Assembly (NCBI GenBank): GCA_021806355.1
Contig: JAJZXT010000093.1
Span: 1 to 7,676 of the forward strand
Direction of reading: 5' to 3'
Length of the DNA stretch: 7,676 nucleotides
Source: Thermoplasmata archaeon
GTDB taxonomy: Archaea; Thermoplasmatota; Thermoplasmata; Thermoplasmatales; Thermoplasmataceae
How positions within the stretch are numbered: the stretch's first letter is position 1; the number at the start of each line of letters is the position of its first letter. A program made the position numbers and the translations under genes. Positions 1-5,690 of the stretch are shown piece by piece. Under the pieces are notes generated by a model. It was not told the DNA's origin, made no database searches, and worked only from the letters and a program-made list of their open reading frames with translations.

Positions 1-187
1 GAGTTAAATATTTGTTCAACACAGCACTACACTATGTGTTAAAAACTGATTTAGTGTTAAGTACAAGCAAATAATTCGTATGCACTTATCGTTCTTTTAT
101 CATAGTTAATTGTGGACAATAAATTGCAATAATGTAAATGAAAGAAAAACCAAACGCAAGAAGTATATGTGTTAGTTAATTATACAA
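1..187. other. AT-rich intergenic region upstream of pcc1
   Basis: I see no coding region or RNA gene here. The stretch is strongly AT-rich. It contains an inverted repeat AACACA/TGTGTT (18-23 and 35-40), a second one ATTGT-GG-ACAAT (109-120), the palindrome ATTGCAAT (123-130), and five same-direction copies of GTTAA (3-7, 38-42, 56-60, 105-109, 175-179). A TATA-like box lies close to the pcc1 start. The region probably combines the end of an upstream unit, outside the window, with the regulatory region of the pcc1 operon. No function of the repeats is established. Confidence 0.6.
160..169 (+). promoter_or_regulatory. Candidate TATA box of the pcc1-pfdB-mptA operon
   Basis: GTATAT at 163-168 lies just over 20 bases before the pcc1 ATG at 188. 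No Shine-Dalgarno sequence precedes that ATG. This arrangement fits an archaeal promoter giving a leaderless or near-leaderless transcript, which is common for first genes in Thermoplasmatales. The spacing is slightly short of the usual 25-27 bases, so the exact box is uncertain. Confidence 0.4.
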
Positions 188-421
188 ATGTTGATCAAAA
201 TTGAATTGGTTCTGGATCGCGAATATTTCGGTGAGAAAATTAAGGCTCTCAGCATTTCAGACGATGTAATCCATGCCAGGTCAAGCACGATGATTACTGA
301 AGAAAATGACGGATTTCATGTTTATATAGAAGCCTCTGATACTGTTGCAATGAGGGCTTCCCTGGGAGCATTCGCAAGATCTCTCATATTGAGCCAGAGA
401 ATGTTTGAAGAGGTAAAATAA
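188..421 (+). CDS. pcc1: KEOPS complex subunit Pcc1
   Basis: This small protein (77 aa) is the dimerisation subunit of KEOPS, the complex that with Kae1, Bud32 and Cgi121 transfers threonylcarbamoyl to A37 of ANN-decoding tRNAs (t6A). The length is typical of archaeal Pcc1. An N-terminal beta strand (MLIKIELVL) leads into an alpha/beta fold. It ends in the family's signature helix, with VAMRASLGAFARSLIL at residues 53-68 resembling the conserved RASLNS-type segment. The ATG at 188 has no Shine-Dalgarno sequence, consistent with leaderless translation. The stop codon (419-421) directly touches the prefoldin beta start, and pcc1 next to prefoldin beta is a recurrent archaeal arrangement. The other KEOPS genes are not in this window. 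The call rests on the C-terminal helix motif, length and gene context. Confidence 0.85.
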   Translation: MLIKIELVLDREYFGEKIKALSISDDVIHARSSTMITEENDGFHVYIEASDTVAMRASLGAFARSLILSQRMFEEVK

Positions 422-787
422 ATGGATTCTAATATCAGCAATTATATGCAAAACCAACTTAAGCAGGCGCAGCAGATTGAGATTCAGCTTGAACAGATTG
501 AGTCTCAGAGGTACCAGATTGACCTGAGAATAAAGGAGCTTGACAAGACGCTTCAGGAACTGCAGAAGATAAGCGAAGGCACACCTATCTACAAAAGCGT
601 AGGCCCGATACTATACAGTATAAGCGATAAACAGAAGCTGATTGAAGAGTTGGCTGAACAGAAGGAACTGAGCGAGATAAGGATCAAGACACTGGAAAAG
701 CAGCAGAAAACTTTTGAAGAAAAATACAAGGAAATCGAGACCCAGATAAAGAGAACGTACGAACAGGGAAAGAAAGGTAATGCCTGA
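422..787 (+). CDS. pfdB: Prefoldin subunit beta
   Basis: This is the beta subunit of archaeal prefoldin, a cytosolic hexamer (two alpha, four beta) that captures unfolded proteins in its coiled-coil tentacles and passes them to the thermosome. At 121 aa it has the usual length. Two long charged coiled coils (about residues 8-50 and 70-115) flank a beta-hairpin segment, TPIYKSVGPILYSI at 54-67, which matches the conserved YKSVG core of beta subunits. The segment ELIEEL...ELSEIRIKTLEKQ in the second helix is also typical. The ATG directly follows the pcc1 stop, and a Shine-Dalgarno sequence GAGGT lies at 410-414. The gene is translationally coupled to pcc1 and to the following GTP cyclohydrolase gene. 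The alpha subunit is not in the window. Confidence 0.95.
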   Translation: MDSNISNYMQNQLKQAQQIEIQLEQIESQRYQIDLRIKELDKTLQELQKISEGTPIYKSVGPILYSISDKQKLIEELAEQKELSEIRIKTLEKQQKTFEEKYKEIETQIKRTYEQGKKGNA

Positions 788-1663
788 GTGAATCCTCCCC
801 GGGATGTCCAGAAGGAAAGGCCAAAATATGAGATGGAGGTATCAAAGGTCGGAATCAAGGGACTGGAACTACCCATCGATATTGAGAGAAATGGAATCAA
901 GAACCACCTGATCGCCAGGATAGATCTTTTTGTTGACATACCTGCTGAAAGGAAAGGCGCAGATATCTCAAGAACTGTCGAAATTATCGAACAGGCAATC
1001 AGGGAAAAACCTGTTTCCGATGGGATAGAAAACCTGTCAATGGATTTTGCGAAGAAATCCCTGGAGCGCTTCGAATATTCGTCAACTGCAACATCATCCA
1101 TCTTTGCAGACTTTTTCATGAAGATAAACCAGGGAAATGGAAGAACTACTACCGTGAAATATAATATATTCGGGGATGCGACCGCACACAGGAACGGAAA
1201 CACTGAAAAATTCGTTGGGGTAAAGGTCCTTGGCATAAACGCCTGCCCATGTGCAATGGAAACTGCAAGATCAATACTGTCTGATAAATTTCCAAATGCT
1301 GCAGACTCCATGGAAAATATCCCCATTATCACGCATAACCAGAGGAACTGGATCACCATCAAGATGGAAATTCCGGAAGGCAGGAAAGTGGAGGCGATTG
1401 ACCTGATCGAATTGATCAACAGTTCCGTTGAATCACCCCTCCTACCCATGCTGAAAAGGATGGGGGAAGGCGAACTGGTTGTCAGGGTTCATTCAAAACC
1501 AATGTTCGTGGAAGACATCGTGCGGGAAATCGCATTCAAGCTGCAAACAAAATACCATGATTTTCCTGATGGAACAAGGTTCAAGGTAATATCTCAAAGT
1601 GAGGAAAGCATCCATCCACACAATGCTTATGCAGAAATACAATCAACAATAGCTAAAAAATAA
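788..1663 (+). CDS. mptA: GTP cyclohydrolase, FolE2/MptA type
   Basis: This metal-dependent GTP cyclohydrolase belongs to the GCYH-IB family. Archaeal members (MptA) turn GTP into 7,8-dihydroneopterin 2',3'-cyclic phosphate for pterin cofactors. Other members make dihydroneopterin triphosphate, which also feeds preQ0 and archaeosine synthesis. The protein has 291 aa, within family range. Visible features are DVQ near the N-terminus (residues 6-8), KVGIKGLELPI (20-30), the metal-binding loop GINACPCAMETAR (149-161, with C153 and C155), THNQR (182-186) and the C-terminal ESIHPHNAYAE (273-283). The GTG start at 788 is chosen because it keeps the conserved DVQ element, touches the prefoldin stop, and follows GAAAGGT at about 771-777. 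An internal ATG at 833 would remove DVQ. The name mptA assumes the cyclic-phosphate product. Sequence alone does not tell which product forms, so folE2 would be equally defensible. Confidence 0.9.
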   Translation: MNPPRDVQKERPKYEMEVSKVGIKGLELPIDIERNGIKNHLIARIDLFVDIPAERKGADISRTVEIIEQAIREKPVSDGIENLSMDFAKKSLERFEYSSTATSSIFADFFMKINQGNGRTTTVKYNIFGDATAHRNGNTEKFVGVKVLGINACPCAMETARSILSDKFPNAADSMENIPIITHNQRNWITIKMEIPEGRKVEAIDLIELINSSVESPLLPMLKRMGEGELVVRVHSKPMFVEDIVREIAFKLQTKYHDFPDGTRFKVISQSEESIHPHNAYAEIQSTIAKK

Positions 1664-1678
1664 GGCTATTTTTTAAGC
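1652..1678. terminator. Shared bidirectional terminator between mptA and ribH
   Basis: Two convergent genes end here two bases apart. The arms GCTAAAAAATA (1652-1662) and TATTTTTTAAGC (1667-1678) form an inverted repeat with one bulged base. They place a run of six T on each strand just at or beyond the respective stop codon. Archaeal termination is driven mainly by T-tracts, so one element can end both transcripts. The arms are made from the final Lys codons and stop codons of both proteins. Confidence 0.7.
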
Positions 1679-2070
1679 CTTCTAATCATCTTTACAAGGC
1701 CCTCGATGGCATCCTTTGCCCCTTCAATCCTGACCTGTGCCTGCAATCTTGTCTCGCCGGGACCAGAAATGCCCAGAGTAACGGGCTTTGAGAACTCAAC
1801 CGATAGATCCATGATCTTCCTTGCGGCATTGTTCATGATTATTTCGTCGTGGTCTGTTTCACCTTTTATGACAGCCCCAAGTGTTGCAACCCCCTCAATG
1901 TCATCCCTTAAAAGGAGATGCTTCACTGCCAGCGGTATGTCATATGTACCCGGTGCCTTGAAAACTTCTGCGACTTCTGCACCCAGAAATTCCGCATGCT
2001 CTTTAGCCCTCTGCAACATCATCATGGTGATGTCGTAATTGTATTCCGAAACTACTATTCCAATTCTCAT
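1666..2070 (-). CDS. ribH: 6,7-dimethyl-8-ribityllumazine synthase
   Basis: RibH condenses 5-amino-6-ribitylamino-uracil with 3,4-dihydroxy-2-butanone 4-phosphate to give lumazine, the penultimate riboflavin intermediate. It usually forms pentamers or 60-subunit shells in the cytosol. The protein is 134 aa, typical for archaea. Visible motifs are SEYNYDI near the N-terminus (8-14), APGTYDIPLA (39-48), the highly conserved GAVIKGETDHDE (65-76, with H74 as the likely catalytic base), and a C-terminal segment GPGETRLQAQVR with R114 at the phosphate-binding position. The ATG at 2070 is preceded by GAGGT (2077-2081), which overlaps the ribC stop. RibH is the last gene of the flavin operon and receives product from RibB, encoded three genes upstream. 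The stop is TAG. Confidence 0.95.
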   Translation of the reverse strand: MRIGIVVSEYNYDITMMMLQRAKEHAEFLGAEVAEVFKAPGTYDIPLAVKHLLLRDDIEGVATLGAVIKGETDHDEIIMNNAARKIMDLSVEFSKPVTLGISGPGETRLQAQVRIEGAKDAIEGLVKMIRRLKK

Positions 2071-2079
2071 TCTAATACC

Positions 2080-2574
2080 TCAATGTTTTCCTGTTCCCAT
2101 GGCATTCCCACTGTCGAGGGCAGGCCCAGCATCCTCAAACCCCTGCCTGAGTCCCTGTCCTGCCATTTCTGTAAGTTTGCCGGGATTGTAAATCAAATAA
2201 TATGCGTTTATGGCATGCTCACGTGCCCTTCTGTCACACAACCATGACAATTCACGCCCATCCTTGGCCTCATCCTCATGGACAAAGACTTCAATGATGT
2301 GTTTTCCTGTTTTTACCTGTGCCTCCATTAACCCTGTCGATGCAACCATTGCTGATGACTTGTCAACTGGTTTTGGTCCCGGCATGCCGCATGCAATGAC
2401 TATATCTGCATTCATTGAAAACAACTTAATGCATGCCACCGGTAAATCCTTGATCCCCGGAACTGTATACCTAATGAATTTTATATCCGGAGAAAGCGAT
2501 TCCAGTTCATTCCTGATTGATTTTGCCATATCGTATCTGGCGAAAGTGGTGTCCGCAATGCCAAATATATGCAT
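2080..2574 (-). CDS. ribC: Riboflavin synthase, archaeal RibC type
   Basis: This is the archaeal riboflavin synthase, unrelated to bacterial RibE and distantly related to lumazine synthase. It dismutates two lumazine molecules into riboflavin and the ribitylaminopyrimidine. The 164 aa protein starts with IADTTFARYDMA (6-17) and has RYTVPGIKDLPVA (35-47), ACGMPG (61-66) and the signature HIIEVFVHEDEAKD (92-105), all hallmarks of this family. The last 25 or so residues, rich in Gly and Ala, form a tail beyond the conserved core. The ATG at 2574 follows GGAGAT (about 2581-2586). It lies two bases after the ribL stop, so translation is coupled. Its paralogue ribH follows nine bases downstream, which places the two successive enzymes next to each other. 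Confidence 0.95.
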   Translation of the reverse strand: MHIFGIADTTFARYDMAKSIRNELESLSPDIKFIRYTVPGIKDLPVACIKLFSMNADIVIACGMPGPKPVDKSSAMVASTGLMEAQVKTGKHIIEVFVHEDEAKDGRELSWLCDRRAREHAINAYYLIYNPGKLTEMAGQGLRQGFEDAGPALDSGNAMGTGKH

Positions 2575-2576
2575 TT

Positions 2577-2996
2577 TCAGATCTCCTTCAGAAGCCTTGC
2601 CTTGATTGAGCTTGAATTCTGGTATTTCTCCTCAAGATAAGGCGAGATCCTGACAACCTTTACCGGCATGCCCCTTTTCTCCATCTCTTCCTCAATATAA
2701 GCCTGGGAAAACTTCTGGTCGTATCCAAGTGCTATTACCTCAGGTTCCACGTTAAGAACTGTGTCAAAGATGTCAACCTTGCTTCCAAGAATCGCTTCAT
2801 CTACCATTCTGAGATAAGAAACCATCTTCAGCCTGGAGTTTTCATCAAAAAAAAGTTTCTTTCCATTCTTTTCTGCAGTAACATCCCTTGCAATCACAAC
2901 TGTAAGTGAATCACCGAATTTCCTTGATTCGTTCAGGTAATGTATATGCCCCGGATGAAGGATATCAAACACCCCTGTCGCCATGACCTTTTTCAT
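2577..2996 (-). CDS. ribL: FAD synthase RibL (FMN adenylyltransferase)
   Basis: RibL transfers AMP from ATP to FMN, making FAD. It belongs to the cytidylyltransferase-like nucleotidyltransferase superfamily and is the archaeal replacement for the bacterial RibF adenylyltransferase. In 139 aa it has ATGVFDILHPGH (6-17, with the HxGH nucleotide-binding motif at 14-17), ALGYDQ (89-94) and a C-terminal SSSIKARLL (128-136) matching the ISSTKIR-type motif. A glycerol-3-phosphate cytidylyltransferase-like activity is the main alternative, but the flavin operon context favours RibL. The start at 2996 lies inside the end of ribB, a 32-base overlap. A second ATG (M5, 2984) also lies within the overlap and is possible. 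The protein contains no cysteine, although the characterised methanococcal enzyme is reported to have conserved C-terminal cysteines. Confidence 0.88.
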   Translation of the reverse strand: MKKVMATGVFDILHPGHIHYLNESRKFGDSLTVVIARDVTAEKNGKKLFFDENSRLKMVSYLRMVDEAILGSKVDIFDTVLNVEPEVIALGYDQKFSQAYIEEEMEKRGMPVKVVRISPYLEEKYQNSSSIKARLLKEI

Positions 2997-3666
2997 TTGA
3001 CCATCCGGAGATGATCAAATCTCCCTCTATAAATGTTAGTCCTCTATTTTTGGCATAATCCATCGCCTCTTCCTTAGTCATTGAATTGCCGGTATCGGAA
3101 AGCATCTCGGCAATCGTAGCGGAAGGAATGAATCCTGCCCTCTCCACGAGATATGTTGACAGTTCGGTGTGCCCTTTCCGGCGTGAAAAATAATCCTTCC
3201 TGGCAATAATGAGGTTTACGTGTCCGGGAACCCTGAATTCGTGGAAAAATTCCGAGGAAGCTGTTCCGTTCAATTGCGACAATCTGGGAATGAACTGGGA
3301 GAATTCCCTGACCGTTTTATACCGATCCTTATCGGGTATTCCGGTGAATGTGCTCCTGTGATTTACCGTGACAGTAAATGATGAATTCTTGTCGTATCTG
3401 AGATCTCCGGAGAAAGCAGCATCCTTGCCATTCTTAAGATACCTGGCATAGAATTCGTCCATAAATGGCAGCCCGATTCTCTCAGCATCCTCCTCTTTTA
3501 TGGTTGTGCAAATAAGGCCACCAGCGTCCTTCCTCATTGCCCTGATAATTTCAGGTGTGATGAGTTCTGATGGAATCACCATATCCGTCTCAGCCTCACG
3601 CTTTGCATCGTCAAAAATAAGTACTGGCTTTCCATCCCTGAATAGCCTTGAATATTCTATCTTCAT
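2965..3666 (-). CDS. ribB: 3,4-dihydroxy-2-butanone 4-phosphate synthase
   Basis: RibB is a Mg-dependent enzyme that converts ribulose 5-phosphate into formate and 3,4-dihydroxy-2-butanone 4-phosphate, the four-carbon donor for lumazine. The protein has 233 aa, the normal length of a stand-alone archaeal enzyme, and no fused GTP cyclohydrolase II domain. Diagnostic segments are FDDAKREAETDMVIPSE (18-34, acidic metal and substrate residues E24, E26 and D28), MRKDAGGLIC (44-53), FRVPGHVNLI (144-153) and KGHTELSTYL (164-173), followed by the AEML and TFIEGDLI elements. It is the first gene of the flavin operon. The ATG at 3666 has no Shine-Dalgarno sequence and sits about 26 bases from a TATA-like box, so a leaderless mRNA is likely. 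Confidence 0.95.
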   Translation of the reverse strand: MKIEYSRLFRDGKPVLIFDDAKREAETDMVIPSELITPEIIRAMRKDAGGLICTTIKEEDAERIGLPFMDEFYARYLKNGKDAAFSGDLRYDKNSSFTVTVNHRSTFTGIPDKDRYKTVREFSQFIPRLSQLNGTASSEFFHEFRVPGHVNLIIARKDYFSRRKGHTELSTYLVERAGFIPSATIAEMLSDTGNSMTKEEAMDYAKNRGLTFIEGDLIISGWSNEKGHGDRGV

Positions 3667-3685
3667 GGATGGATATGCCTATTGT

Positions 3686-3700
3686 CAATATAATATTTTA
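3686..3700. promoter_or_regulatory. Shared TATA region for ribB and the RimI gene
   Basis: The AT block AATATAATATTTTA lies in the 92-base gap between two divergent genes. On the minus strand its centre (about 3692) is 26 bases before the ribB ATG, the distance expected for a leaderless archaeal transcript. On the plus strand the same block would start RNA near 3718, leaving a leader of about 40 bases before the RimI-type gene. Start sites are inferred from spacing only. Confidence 0.55.
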
Positions 3701-3705
3701 GTAGA

Positions 3706-3721
3706 TACCAAAATATTGGTA
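3706..3721. promoter_or_regulatory. Palindromic candidate operator between ribB and rimI
   Basis: TACCAA-AATA-TTGGTA is a perfect inverted repeat of two six-base arms around a four-base centre. It lies just upstream of the ribB TATA block and at the expected start site of the divergent gene. Thermoplasmatales and other archaea have RbkR, a riboflavin kinase with a DNA-binding domain that regulates rib genes (established for the family). Assigning this palindrome to RbkR is inference, because I do not have the binding consensus for this lineage. Confidence 0.45.
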
Positions 3722-3758
3722 ATCAAAAGTTGTAATATCTGGAGGATATTCCAGTAGG

Positions 3759-4217
3759 TTGATTATCAGGGAATATAGGCAAGATGATCTGGAAGCCATC
3801 GTAAGGATAGAGGAGAGGGCATTTGAGGTTGGTGCCTACACAATCCATATGCTGAGAACTATTCTTCATGACAAGGATTCGTATTCTTTGGTAGCGGTTG
3901 AAGGCGATACCATTGCCGGATACATAGTAATCCTTCCTCTTGATCATGTGAGCGCTGATGTGGAATCAATTGCCGTTGACCCGGACTTTGGGGGAAGAGG
4001 CATTGGCAAGGCGCTCATGAATCAGGGAGAGGAGTGGATACGAAAGAGAGGATATGCCTATTCCGTTCTTGAGGTCAGGGACAGGAATGAATCGGCAATA
4101 GGGATGTACCTTAAGCTTGGCTATAGAATCACCGAGAAACTTCCGGATTATTATGAACTTGAATATCGTGGCAGCAGGGATGGCTACAGAATGATTAAGA
4201 AACTATCTTCCCAGTAA
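3759..4217 (+). CDS. rimI: RimI-type GNAT N-acetyltransferase
   Basis: This is a GCN5-related acetyltransferase of about normal size (152 aa), probably acetylating the N-terminal amino group of proteins from acetyl-CoA in the cytosol, as archaeal RimI/Ard1 enzymes do. The sequence opens with IIREYRQDDLEAIVRIEERAF. It carries ESIAVDPDFGGRGIGKALM (69-87), where GGRGIG at 78-83 is the acetyl-CoA pyrophosphate-binding loop. It then has LEVRDRNESAIGMYLKLGY (104-122) and the late PDYYE typical of RimI. No ATG exists in frame at the N-terminus, so TTG at 3759 is the likely start. GGAGG at 3741-3745 is a strong ribosome site but 13 bases away. The gene is divergent from ribB, and its last 15 bases overlap the convergent HD gene. 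The substrate cannot be read from the sequence. Confidence 0.82.
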   Translation: MIIREYRQDDLEAIVRIEERAFEVGAYTIHMLRTILHDKDSYSLVAVEGDTIAGYIVILPLDHVSADVESIAVDPDFGGRGIGKALMNQGEEWIRKRGYAYSVLEVRDRNESAIGMYLKLGYRITEKLPDYYELEYRGSRDGYRMIKKLSSQ

Positions 4218-5339
4218 CTCACTTATTTTTTCCCTGTTCTTCCTGTGAGTGAATATTGTAACTTTCCTCAATGCAAAACTTTCACTTAGTGCTGATAGAA
4301 GAGGAGAGAATTCCTCCGCCTCCCTCATTCCTGAGGTGGTTTTTACCATTACCCCCGTCTTGATCCGCTTCTTTCCAGCGAATGACTTTGGCGGTATCAC
4401 GTCAATGAAGAAATCGTCACTGGCAAAACCATTTTCCAGAAGCCTCTCTTTGATAATGTCCTCAATTCCTTCCCTGTAATCTATTGCTATGGAAGGCACG
4501 AACAGATCCCTCTTCAGGACCTTTAAGGCCCATTCCCTGCTCCCTTTGTCATTCTTCAGGTTCCACAGGAAGTCCCCGTCGTCCATGTGCAGGAGTTCAG
4601 CCCTATCCTTTTCAAAGAGTTCAACGGCCCTTGACAGCATTAATTGCGCAATCCTGCTTGTTTTGTGAAAATATACCATCTTGTACATGAGGAACCTGTT
4701 GAGAAGGATTGATTCTATTGTAGGGATTCCTTTTTCTTCGATGAAAATCCTTATTCCATCGGTCCCCGATATATTTATTATCCTGCGGTAGTCAAATGGT
4801 ATTGTTCCTAATCCTGTATAATAGCTGTCTCTCCTGAGATAGTCCATTTCATCCGCATCAAGCTGGCCGCTAATAATGCTGCCTTCAATACTCTCGTGTT
4901 CATTTGATATAAGTGCTGCGATGCCCTTTGGATCGAACCCGCTTTCCTCAAGCCTTCCCGGGATTGAAGAGTGGTCAAACGGTTTCTTTCCCAGAATAAG
5001 CCTGATTCCAATCTCCTCGTGAGAAAGATTCCTGGCGCTTCCGAACAGTCCCTCAAAGCTATGACTGAAAGGCCCGTGGCCTATATCATGGAGAAGAGCT
5101 GCAGCCTTGAGGTCGTTTATCCTGTCAGCCTTCAGTGCCTCGCCATACTCTTCAGCAAGCTTCATTGTCCCAAGGCTGTGTTCAAATCTTGTATGGTTAG
5201 CGCCCGGGAAAACAAGGTAGCAGAGGCCCAGCTGCTTGATCCCACGAAGCCTTTGGAATTCCGGGGAATCTATAATGGAGAGAAAATTTGACTCTATTTT
5301 TGTAGGGCCGTTTATTGGGTCCTGAATTATCTTGAACAT
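4203..5339 (-). CDS. HD-domain phosphohydrolase (COG1078/dNTPase-like)
   Basis: This is a metal-dependent HD superfamily protein (378 aa), related to dGTPase/SAMHD1-like nucleotide triphosphohydrolases and to the YwfO group. The N-terminus KIIQDPINGPTKIE and SPEFQRLRGIKQLG (25-38) match the family. The metal site is visible as TRFEHSLG (H54), LLHDIGHGPFSH (H84-D85, then H88 and H93) and SGQLDADEMDYLRRDS (D161). The C-terminal half (about 200-378) is less conserved and probably helical. Likely substrates are dNTPs or related phosphates, but this is not settled by sequence. The ATG at 5339 is preceded by GGGAAGGA at 5343-5350, a good ribosome site that directly abuts the 3' end of the SRP RNA on the same strand. 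Its 3' end overlaps the convergent acetyltransferase gene by 15 bases, and the stop is TAG. Confidence 0.88.
   Translation of the reverse strand: MFKIIQDPINGPTKIESNFLSIIDSPEFQRLRGIKQLGLCYLVFPGANHTRFEHSLGTMKLAEEYGEALKADRINDLKAAALLHDIGHGPFSHSFEGLFGSARNLSHEEIGIRLILGKKPFDHSSIPGRLEESGFDPKGIAALISNEHESIEGSIISGQLDADEMDYLRRDSYYTGLGTIPFDYRRIINISGTDGIRIFIEEKGIPTIESILLNRFLMYKMVYFHKTSRIAQLMLSRAVELFEKDRAELLHMDDGDFLWNLKNDKGSREWALKVLKRDLFVPSIAIDYREGIEDIIKERLLENGFASDDFFIDVIPPKSFAGKKRIKTGVMVKTTSGMREAEEFSPLLSALSESFALRKVTIFTHRKNREKISELLGR
4222..4233 (+). terminator. T-tract downstream of the RimI gene
   Basis: A run of six T (4226-4231) lies about ten bases after the TAA of the acetyltransferase gene, inside the last codons of the convergent HD gene. 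A T-tract alone is enough for archaeal RNA polymerase to terminate. No stem-loop is evident, so this rests on position and base run only. Confidence 0.35.
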
Positions 5340-5352
5340 GTGTCCTTCCCTG

Positions 5353-5665
5353 AAATACCGAACATGCCTGAATCGGGCTTAACGTCCTGCAGAGTTTACC
5401 CAATGATTCGCTCTACCCCAGTCCCCCCACAGCATCGAAAGTTCCGGTTACCGGTGCTCCCTTCCGGACCTGGCGGGTTCACCGGATGAATCACCCAAAC
5501 AGTCTCCTTTGAGTCTGGTTGAATGAAACCCCGATCCATGGGGATAGAGTTTCATCGTTCACCAAAGGCTCTGCAGAGGCTAAGTTGACCTCTCCAGGCT
5601 GTCGTCCCCGCGTATAGACTTCGGGTAACAGAGAGTGCCTAACTCCCCGACCTAGTTCGGCACAA
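5353..5665 (-). ncRNA. Signal recognition particle (7S) RNA
   Basis: This is the RNA scaffold of SRP, which with SRP54 and SRP19 targets nascent membrane and secreted proteins to the translocon. On the minus strand the 5' portion contains CTAGGTCGGGGAGTTAGG, typical of archaeal Alu domains, followed by the UGUNR motif as TGTTA (5626-5630). The S domain shows a helix-6 hairpin, GATGAAAC paired with GTTTCATT (about 5522-5556). It also shows the near-universal helix 8, with CCAGGTCCGGAAGGGAGCA and the GGAA tetraloop at 5462-5465. The ends close as archaeal helix 1: GTGCCGAAC (5655-5663) pairs with GTTCGGTAT (5355-5363) over nine pairs. The length of about 310 nt is as expected. The exact ends are estimates from helix 1. 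The HD gene follows immediately downstream. Confidence 0.95.
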
Positions 5666-5678
5666 CCTAATCATTACA

Positions 5679-5690
5679 ATTTAATTAGTG
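5679..5690 (-). promoter_or_regulatory. Candidate TATA box for the SRP RNA
   Basis: CACTAATTAAATT, read on the minus strand, lies about 20-28 bases before the expected 5' end of the SRP RNA, the spacing of an archaeal TATA box. Just upstream is a perfect palindrome TTGAATTCAA (5700-5709), whose role is unknown. The box is assigned by position and composition only. Confidence 0.45.

Noticed and set aside
589..1449. Long 286-codon open frame on the minus strand
   Set aside because: It lies opposite the well-supported prefoldin and GTP cyclohydrolase genes. Its translation is low-complexity, rich in Ser, Phe and Ile, with no family motif, as expected of an antisense shadow.
1706..2605. Several 100-130 codon plus-strand frames across the flavin operon
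   Set aside because: They are opposite ribH, ribC and ribL, which have strong motifs and good ribosome sites. The plus-strand translations show no motif.
3667..3758. FMN riboswitch upstream of ribB
   Set aside because: The leader appears to be absent because the transcript is probably leaderless. The conserved RFN folding elements are not seen, and this riboswitch is bacterial.
5197..5403. Short frame covering part of the SRP RNA and the HD gene start
   Set aside because: The region is explained by the SRP RNA and the HD-gene N-terminus. The translation matches nothing.
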